From positions 2,309,001 through 2,373,000 of the forward strand of contig NZ_CP082922.1 of NCBI RefSeq assembly GCF_019931675.1: a DNA stretch of 64,000 nt, in the 5' to 3' direction. The notes below the pieces were generated by a model, which was not told where the DNA came from, did not search any database, and was given only the letters and a program-made list of their open reading frames with translations. Numbering within the stretch: the stretch's first letter is position 1; every line of letters starts with the position of its first letter. A program made the translations under genes and the position numbers. This DNA comes from Nocardioides rotundus (GTDB lineage: Bacteria > Actinomycetota > Actinomycetes > Propionibacteriales > Nocardioidaceae). Shown piece after piece: positions 58,880 to 64,000 of this stretch.

Positions 58880-60266
58880 GGGACACCTCGTGCTCCGCCT
58901 GTCCGGCGAGCAGCTCGTGGATGTCGAGGCTGGCGAGGACCAGCCGTGCCGTGGCGAGATCCAGACCCGTGACCAGATGTGCCAGGTGGTCGGTCGAGAG
59001 TGTCCGGCCGGCGTCGTTTGGCCGAGTGCCGGTGTCACCGGCGGCGGTCGCGGCAACACCGGCGACCGCCCGGTCCAGCATGCCGATCAGCCGGTCGTAG
59101 GTGTCACCGACCGCGTCGGCCGGCAACCCCCGGGCGTGGGCGTCCTCGTCGCTCAGCCGCCTGACGCCTCGAAGCGACCAGCGCAACGTCCTCGAACGAC
59201 GGACCCTCCGGCGCAGACGCTCGACTTCCGACCCCGCCGCTCCGTCCCCGGGCTCCAGGGCGGTGTCGCGGATCCTTCGGGCCTCCGCCGCAGCGTCGTC
59301 CCACCCCGCCAACGCCAGCAGCGAGGCGATGTTGTCGATGCCGCGGGCCGGCCCGACAACTTCGTCATCCTGGCGGGCACGCCCGTCGACGAGCTCGGCC
59401 TGTGCCTCGACAATGACATCGCCCTGAAGCGAGCAGCGCAACACCAGACCGGCCGGCCAGTACCGCAGCACAGGCCCGAGACGCACCTGCAAGACGTCCA
59501 TCTCGAGCCCATCTCGGTCCTCGCCGCCCTCCGCGAGAGGGATGCCTCCCGGTGACATCTCCATGTCGCCGTGGTCCATGCCTTCGTGGGCGCGGTGGTC
59601 CATGCCTTCGTGGGCGCCGTGGTCCATGCCCTCGTGGGCGCCGTGGTCCATGCCCTCGTGGGCGCCGTGGTCCATGCCCTCGTGGGCGCCGTGGTCCATG
59701 CCCTCATGGCTGCCGTGGTCCATGCCCTCGTGGGCGCCGTGGTCCATGCCCTCATGGCTGCCGTGGTCCATGCCCTCGTGGCCCTCGTGGCCCTCGTGGT
59801 CCATGCCTTCGTGGCCGCCGGCTGAACCGTGGTCCGTGTCTCCATGGCCACCATGACTCTCGGCTCGAGATCCGGTCTGCTCGGCGAGGAGTTCGGAGGC
59901 GGTGGGTCGCTGCTGCGCGTCACGGCGGTGGCGGTCGGTGTCGAGCAGGCCGGTGTGTGCTTCGTCCAGTCGAGCACCCACCTCGTCGCCCGCGTGCACG
60001 TGAACGCGCACCCGAGGTCCCGGCATCTGGTGCCAGATGCCCTCGATCGCCTCCGCGAGCCCCGGCCCGGGTTCGCCGCACACGACGAGCACGTCGGCGT
60101 CCGCGGGTGAGATGGCGAGGCGCCATCCACGGGCGGCCACGTTGCGCTCCGCCGCCATTCGCGTGCGCCACCAGCCCGGCACCTCGACGACCAGAGCGTG
60201 AGCGTGCCGGGAAGCGCTCCGTGCGATCGCGTCACTCAGACCCAACGCAGTGCCCCCTCCCGCCAT
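58872..60266 (-). CDS. His/Met-repeat protein with NuoB-like and NuoD-like ends
   Basis: 464 residues with no close family name. Residues about 35-105 (RGWRLAISPADADVLVVCGEP, IWHQMPGPRVRVHV) resemble the NuoB core but contain none of its cluster cysteines. Residues about 150-235 are an MDHG(A/S)HEG repeat rich in His, Met, Asp and Glu, a probable metal-binding spacer. From about 236, MSPGGIPLAEGGEDRDGLEMD and LGPVLRYWPAGLVLRCSLQGDVIVEA recall the start of NuoD (GP...HG..RL.L.L.GE.V..A). It sits between nuoA and nuoH, exactly where nuoB, C and D normally lie. It overlaps nuoA by 31 nt. The NuoB/NuoD relationship is my inference from short motifs and position. Confidence 0.6.
   Translation of the reverse strand: MAGGGTALGLSDAIARSASRHAHALVVEVPGWWRTRMAAERNVAARGWRLAISPADADVLVVCGEPGPGLAEAIEGIWHQMPGPRVRVHVHAGDEVGARLDEAHTGLLDTDRHRRDAQQRPTASELLAEQTGSRAESHGGHGDTDHGSAGGHEGMDHEGHEGHEGMDHGSHEGMDHGAHEGMDHGSHEGMDHGAHEGMDHGAHEGMDHGAHEGMDHGAHEGMDHRAHEGMDHGDMEMSPGGIPLAEGGEDRDGLEMDVLQVRLGPVLRYWPAGLVLRCSLQGDVIVEAQAELVDGRARQDDEVVGPARGIDNIASLLALAGWDDAAAEARRIRDTALEPGDGAAGSEVERLRRRVRRSRTLRWSLRGVRRLSDEDAHARGLPADAVGDTYDRLIGMLDRAVAGVAATAAGDTGTRPNDAGRTLSTDHLAHLVTGLDLATARLVLASLDIHELLAGQAEHEVSHG
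59571..59795. repeat. 24-bp tandem repeat encoding MDHG(A/S)HEG
   Basis: The 24-bp unit recurs in perfect register from 59571 to 59763 (nine unit starts), then a 33-bp variant leads to 59796. The repeat keeps all six frames open, creating spurious long plus-strand reading frames. Confidence 0.95.
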
Positions 60267-60580
60267 GCCCAGAGCACGGCGACGAACAAAGCAGCCAAGA
60301 AGAGGAACATCTCGACGACCGCGGTCACGCCGACCTGTGCGACGACGACCGCCCAGGGATACATGAACAGCATCTCGACGTCGAAGGCGAGGAAGAGCAG
60401 CGTCGCGAGGTACCAGCGCACGTGGTACCGCGACAGTGCGTGCTGCTCGGGGGCCCAGCCCGACTCGAACGGAAGCACGATTAGCGAGTCCGGCGCTACG
60501 GCGGTGAGCCTGTGCAGCGCGTACAGCCCGAGCACGAGTACCCCGACCGCGCTCGCCATCACGACAACCCCTGCGTACAT
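60236..60580 (-). CDS. nuoA: NADH-quinone oxidoreductase subunit A-like protein
   Basis: 114 residues, three helices, normal size. RYHVRWYLATLLFLAFDVEMLFMYPWAVV is the NuoA signature with the membrane Asp-Val-Glu. GAGAGGAG lies 4-11 nt before the ATG at 60580, a strong site fitting the first Nuo gene of the operon. The DUF305 gene lies 58 nt upstream on the same strand and may share the transcript. Confidence 0.88.
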   Translation of the reverse strand: MYAGVVVMASAVGVLVLGLYALHRLTAVAPDSLIVLPFESGWAPEQHALSRYHVRWYLATLLFLAFDVEMLFMYPWAVVVAQVGVTAVVEMFLFLAALFVAVLWAWREGALRWV

Positions 60581-60638
60581 GACTCTCCTCTCGCGTTCAG
60601 ATCGTCGCCACTGGCTGGCTATGGACGGGGATCCGTGC

Positions 60639-61214
60639 TCAGGGGCTTGCCTCGAAGTCCGGGACGGGGCGCTGCTTGGCCTCTTCCTCGATGGTGGCGG
60701 CACCGTTCTTCTCGATGTCCTCGATCAGCCACTTCATCTCGGCGATCTCGATGCGCTGAGCCTTGATGATCTCGTCGGCCAGCTTGCGCACACGCACGTC
60801 TTCGATCTCGGACCGCTCGCTGGTGAGGATCGCGATCGAGTGGTGCGGGATCATGCCCTTCATGTAGGACTCGTCCTGCACGAAGGTCTGCGACCGGGAC
60901 AGCCACAACGCGGAGCCCCCCACGACAAGCGCGGCCACGATGATGGCGACGTTGACCTTGACGTTCTTGTACATCATTCCCCACATGAAGCCGAGCATGA
61001 TGATCGCCATCGCCGACCCCATGAGGATCGCCATGTAGACCCTCTCCTCGCTGAACGTCATGTGCGACCAGGTGAACGCGTTGGTGTAGGTGAACAGGAA
61101 CATCGTCACCGTCGACGTGGTGATCATGGCCGCGAAGATGAGGTACATCTTGCGCTCGTGCCTCATGTGCTGCTCGTGCTCGGAGGACTGGTTCTTCTCG
61201 GACTTCGTGGTCAT
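60639..61214 (-). CDS. DUF305 membrane protein
   Basis: 191 residues. A charged N-terminal tail precedes four hydrophobic helices (about 24-42, 60-75, 80-95 and around 88-106), and the DUF305 helical domain follows with YMKGMIPHHSIAILTSERS, the metal-like Met/His signature of the family. These proteins are frequent in copper-resistance islands and are thought to bind metal outside the membrane. GAGGAGT precedes the ATG. A short GGATACTTATCC palindrome (61235-61246) lies 20 bp upstream and may be part of its promoter. Confidence 0.85.
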   Translation of the reverse strand: MTTKSEKNQSSEHEQHMRHERKMYLIFAAMITTSTVTMFLFTYTNAFTWSHMTFSEERVYMAILMGSAMAIIMLGFMWGMMYKNVKVNVAIIVAALVVGGSALWLSRSQTFVQDESYMKGMIPHHSIAILTSERSEIEDVRVRKLADEIIKAQRIEIAEMKWLIEDIEKNGAATIEEEAKQRPVPDFEASP

Positions 61215-61309
61215 GCTGGGACTCCTCTCATCGGGGATACTTATCCATATAGCCGGTTGTGACACCGGAGCTTGTCGTCGGTGATCCGGCGCAATGGTTC
61301 CGGCTGCGC

Positions 61310-61573
61310 CTATCGGTCGCTGTCGCCTCGGAGCTGACGGAGACGGTCCTGGTACTCCTCGTCGGTGAGCTCGCCCCGGGCGTAGCGCTCGTCGAGGATC
61401 TCTTGCGCTCGAGTTCTCCCGGTCCCCGGTCCAGGCGGTGGCGCGCTGCCACTGCTGCGGTTCGTGCCTCCGCCGCTGCCGCGAACCAGCAGCACAACGA
61501 CGAGGACGATGACCAGGATCATGATCGGCCAGATGAACCACATCCAGCCCATGCCCCCTCCGTTGCCATACAT
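61310..61573 (-). CDS. SHOCT-domain membrane protein
   Basis: 87 residues from the ATG at 61573, which has GAGAGGTG upstream; a GTG 9 nt earlier is possible. A Gly/Met/Trp-rich start leads into one transmembrane helix (about 10-30), a flexible Gly/Ser/Pro stretch, then the SHOCT helix pair AQEILDERYARGELTDEEYQDRL. SHOCT modules often serve as oligomerisation tags on membrane proteins. Its own function is unknown. It lies between the DUF305 and multicopper oxidase genes. Confidence 0.85.
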   Translation of the reverse strand: MYGNGGGMGWMWFIWPIMILVIVLVVVLLVRGSGGGTNRSSGSAPPPGPGTGRTRAQEILDERYARGELTDEEYQDRLRQLRGDSDR

Positions 61574-61660
61574 GTGTCTCACCTCTCTTTCCGATTCCTG
61601 GAGCCCGAGGGCTCCGCTGTGTTGGCAGGCGGCCCGCTCTGGGCGGCGACCGCCGCGAGG

Positions 61661-63127
61661 TCAACTGGCCAGGACGGTGCCCATCATTCCCCGGTCCTCG
61701 TGGTCAAGGATGTGACAGTGGTAGACGGTCCGACCGCCGAAGTCCTCGAACGCGACCCGGACCTTGACCTGGCTGCGGGCGGGAACGTTCACGACGTCGA
61801 GCCAGACCGGCTCAGACAGCTCGCGGCCGTCGACCTCCAGCAGCTGCATCGGCCACACGTGCAGATGGAAGGGATGATCCATCGGGCTGTCATTGCCGAT
61901 GGTCCACTCCTCCACCGTGCCCATCCCCACCTGCTGGTCGATCCGGTCGGCGTCGAACTCCTCACCGTCGAAGGTGAAGCTCATCGGACCCTCGCCGCCG
62001 CCCATCATCCCGCCCATGCCCATCTGGAAGGTAATCGACCGACGACCATCGACGTCAGCGTCACGCAGGTCGCGGACAGTCGGGCCAGGCGGAATCCCAC
62101 CCGCGGCTCGGTTGCCGCCCGCGGAGACGCTCAAGCGGGCGAGGTTCACCGCACCGCCACTCCCTGGCATCGGGCCCCCGCCCATCATCTGGCCCATCAT
62201 GCCGCCGCGGTCGACCGGCATCGCGGTGAGCTCGCTGACTCCCTCGGACAGGTCGACCACCAGGTCGAGCCGGTTACCGGGCGCGAGCACGACGTCCTCC
62301 AACGCCGTGTCCCGGGGCAGCCGACCCACGTCGCGGCCAACAACCCGGGCGCGCTGTTCTGGCAGTCTCAGCGCGAGGTAGCGGGCGGTGCAGGCATTGA
62401 TGATCCGCCACCGTTCACGCTCCCCCGAGCGGCCCTTGAGGTCCGGCTTGGCGGCACCGTTGACCAGGACGAGCTCACCCTCTCGGCCCATCATCTGCTC
62501 CATGGTGGACGGGCTGACCAGTGAGCCACCGGAGTCCAGGTTGATGTCGGAGACGACCATGACCCGTTCCCGGTCGACGGGGATCTCCTCGTCGTCCTCC
62601 ACGATGATGGCGCCGTAGAGTCCGCCGAACACCTGGTCCGCGACCGTGCCGTGGTGGTGCGGGTGGTACCAGTACACGCCTGGTGGGTGGTTGTCGGGCA
62701 ACCGATACTCGTACCGATGCGCCCGGTCCGGTTCGACAGCGACGAACACGTTGTCGCCGTTGCCTTCGGGTGAGACGTGCAGCCCGTGCACGTGCAGGTT
62801 CGTGACCCGATCGAGCCGGTTCACCAGCTCCACCTGCAACGTGTCGCCCGGTCGCAGCCGCAACGTCGGACCCGGCACGCCACCGTTGTAGCCCAGGGTC
62901 GTCGGTTCGCGTCCGGCGACCTCGTGCTTGCCCAGCGCAGCCTCAAGCCGTACCTCCAGCAGACCCCCGGTGCTCTGGAGGACGTCGGGCTCGGTGAACC
63001 GCTCCCCGGCGACGGGGTCCAGGACCGAGGTGGACAGCTCGCGCCACAGGCCCGTGCCACCGACGACGGCGCCCACCAGGCCGGCACCGCCCATAGTCAG
63101 AGCCGCGCGTCGACTGATCGGTTTCAT
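61661..63127 (-). CDS. Multicopper oxidase, Tat-exported (CueO/CopA-like)
   Basis: 488-residue periplasm-type oxidase, probably detoxifying Cu(I) or oxidising another metal. The twin-arginine signal ISRRAALTMGGAG is at 4-16. All copper sites are present: HVHGLH (112-117), WYHPHHH (about 153-159), HPFHLHVWP (about 418) and HCHILDHEDRGMM (about 470-482), which binds the type 1 and trinuclear coppers. Met-rich segments (MMGQMMGGGPM, QMGMGGMMGGG) resemble the Cu(I)-capturing loops of CueO. The start overlaps the upstream SHOCT gene stop. Confidence 0.93.
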   Translation of the reverse strand: MKPISRRAALTMGGAGLVGAVVGGTGLWRELSTSVLDPVAGERFTEPDVLQSTGGLLEVRLEAALGKHEVAGREPTTLGYNGGVPGPTLRLRPGDTLQVELVNRLDRVTNLHVHGLHVSPEGNGDNVFVAVEPDRAHRYEYRLPDNHPPGVYWYHPHHHGTVADQVFGGLYGAIIVEDDEEIPVDRERVMVVSDINLDSGGSLVSPSTMEQMMGREGELVLVNGAAKPDLKGRSGERERWRIINACTARYLALRLPEQRARVVGRDVGRLPRDTALEDVVLAPGNRLDLVVDLSEGVSELTAMPVDRGGMMGQMMGGGPMPGSGGAVNLARLSVSAGGNRAAGGIPPGPTVRDLRDADVDGRRSITFQMGMGGMMGGGEGPMSFTFDGEEFDADRIDQQVGMGTVEEWTIGNDSPMDHPFHLHVWPMQLLEVDGRELSEPVWLDVVNVPARSQVKVRVAFEDFGGRTVYHCHILDHEDRGMMGTVLAS

Positions 63128-63351
63128 GGCCTCTCCTCCCCCAGGACGCGCGACCGGTGCTGGTACTCCTCCGTGCTCAGCTCACCTGCCGCGTACCGCT
63201 CCTCAAGGATCTGTCGCGCACCACCCGTCCCGCCCGACCGGCCAGGCCGCCCCGAACCGCCTTCGAGGCCTCCGACAAGCACGCGCACCGCCGTCACCAC
63301 AAGTAGCACGACGCCGAGGACCAGCAGCACTCCGTAGAACAACGCGGTCAT
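63124..63351 (-). CDS. SHOCT-domain membrane protein, second copy
   Basis: 75 residues: one transmembrane helix (about 5-27), a Gly-rich linker, and a SHOCT end ARQILEERYAAGELSTEEYQHRSRVL very like that of the 61.3-61.6 kb protein. It overlaps both neighbours by 4 nt, so propeller-like gene, SHOCT gene and oxidase gene are one operon. The paired SHOCT proteins flank the oxidase gene, suggesting an anchoring role, which is inferred. Confidence 0.85.
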   Translation of the reverse strand: MTALFYGVLLVLGVVLLVVTAVRVLVGGLEGGSGRPGRSGGTGGARQILEERYAAGELSTEEYQHRSRVLGEERP

Positions 63352-64000
63352 GGCTGATCGACCTCGGACCACGTGGCACCAGTATCGGTGGACACGAGGA
63401 CGCCGCCCTCCGTGGCGGCATACCACCGCGACTCGGTGGCGGTCAGCGCGTAAGGCACGTCCGGGAGTGATCCCACCTCCCGCCAGGAGTCCCCGCCGTC
63501 GTCGCTGCGGTAGACCGAGCCCTCGGGTCCTGCCCCGACCAGCAGGTCCTCGCTGTCCCAGTCCAGGAGCACCAAGCGCGGTGCCGACTCCACACGCTCG
63601 GGGGACCCGGAGACCTGGAGCCGGACGAGCGAGCCGCTGCCATCGGTCAGCAGCACACGGTCAGGGTTACCTGGATGCGCGGCCACGTCGATGGCGGGCA
63701 ACCGGCCTAGGTCGCGCCACCGCCTGCCATCATCGGTGAACATGAGGCCCCCGCTCTGGGAGTCGACCCCGTACACGCGGTCCCCGGCCGCCTCGAGCGC
63801 ATGGAAATCCGCCTCCCCTTCCAGCGAAAGCGATCTCCACGTCCGACCGGTGTCCGTGGACTCGGAGAGTCCGAAGTGCGCGGGTCCGCCGGCGCCTGGC
63901 TCGGGGTGACCACTCATCAGGAAGCGGTCCGGGCCGGCGATGGTGAACGACATCGCGTCGAAACGCTCCTCCCCCACACGCTCGAACCCGTCGGCGCCGA
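63348..64000 (-). CDS. F510_1955-like beta-propeller exported protein, 5' end beyond window
   Basis: At least 217 residues; the frame continues past base 64000, so the start is missing. Sequence shows BNR/sialidase-type propeller repeats: STDTGRTWRSLS, FTDDGRRWRDLG, YRSDDGGDSWREVG and VSTDTGATWSEVD. The MSGHP and PAHFGLSES patterns match the F510_1955 family, commonly found beside copper-handling oxidases. No catalytic role is established. The stop overlaps the SHOCT gene start. Confidence 0.8.
   Translation of the reverse strand, partial: GADGFERVGEERFDAMSFTIAGPDRFLMSGHPEPGAGGPAHFGLSESTDTGRTWRSLSLEGEADFHALEAAGDRVYGVDSQSGGLMFTDDGRRWRDLGRLPAIDVAAHPGNPDRVLLTDGSGSLVRLQVSGSPERVESAPRLVLLDWDSEDLLVGAGPEGSVYRSDDGGDSWREVGSLPDVPYALTATESRWYAATEGGVLVSTDTGATWSEVDQP

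Noticed and set aside
59571..59795. CRISPR-like array
   Set aside because: Units are contiguous 24-bp coding repeats without spacers and no cas genes are present.
59542..59856. Plus-strand repeat proteins (Trp/Ser/Met/Pro- or Val/His/Ala-rich frames)
   Set aside because: All frames stay open because the 24-bp repeat is a multiple of three; only the minus-strand frame continues into recognisable sequence on both sides.
52199..60580. Housekeeping respiratory complex I operon
   Set aside because: Lacks nuoB, C, D, E, F, G and I, has divergent motifs and sits in an apparent island, so it is treated as a distinct complex I-like locus.

Overview
The window is high-GC, tightly packed actinobacterial DNA. 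The gene set points to a Nocardioides-like member of the Propionibacteriales: nickel superoxide dismutase with its peptidase, WhiB1 beside the PdtaS sensor kinase, the SigR/RsrA mycothiol redox pair next to ribosomal protein bL37, and many GTG starts and 4-nt ATGA/GTGA gene overlaps. The genus is inferred from gene content only.

Layout. 1-6.1 kb: DHA2-type efflux pump (cut by the window edge), short-chain and medium-chain dehydrogenases, Eis-like acetyltransferase, an aminoglycoside-phosphotransferase-fold protein with an internal deletion, malic enzyme. 6.2-22.3 kb: conserved core with sodX/sodN, whiB1, pdtaS, a TPP enzyme, bL37, rsrA-sigR, an SRAP DNA-repair protein, a sigma factor fused to its own zinc finger and membrane anchor, aroA-rsgA-hisN, a CBS protein and an FKBP. 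22-29 kb: a DtxR/IdeR-box-controlled ferric-iron ABC operon ending in DUF445 and S4 genes, then an acyl-CoA synthetase. 29.0-31.2 kb: an XRE-TPR regulator, two almost identical 41-codon exported-peptide genes convergent with it, and a palindrome-rich spacer. This is the best candidate for an undescribed system, a putative peptide-sensing module. 31.2-43.0 kb: a sugar regulon (aldolase, PfkB and ROK kinases, SIS protein, DeoR repressor, ABC importer, Gfo/Idh oxidoreductase, GH35 beta-galactosidase) whose binding-protein gene is frameshifted. 43.0-48.1 kb: TetR, OsmC, flavin dehydrogenase and an SsuABC/NrtABC-type importer, probably for an organosulfur or similar anion.

48.0-64 kb: an apparent genomic island. 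It starts beside a 37-nt 3' fragment of initiator tRNA, an att-like scar, flanked by a chimeric nucleotidyltransferase/SWIM gene and an IS256-family remnant. It then carries a K+ channel, a cation/proton antiporter and an eight-gene locus with the membrane arm of complex I (nuoA, H, J, K, L, M, N). In place of the Fe-S and NADH-oxidising subunits the locus has one protein with a long His/Met repeat and weak NuoB- and NuoD-like ends. Upstream on the same strand are a DUF305 protein, two SHOCT proteins, a Tat-exported multicopper oxidase and a partial beta-propeller-like protein, a set typical of copper handling.
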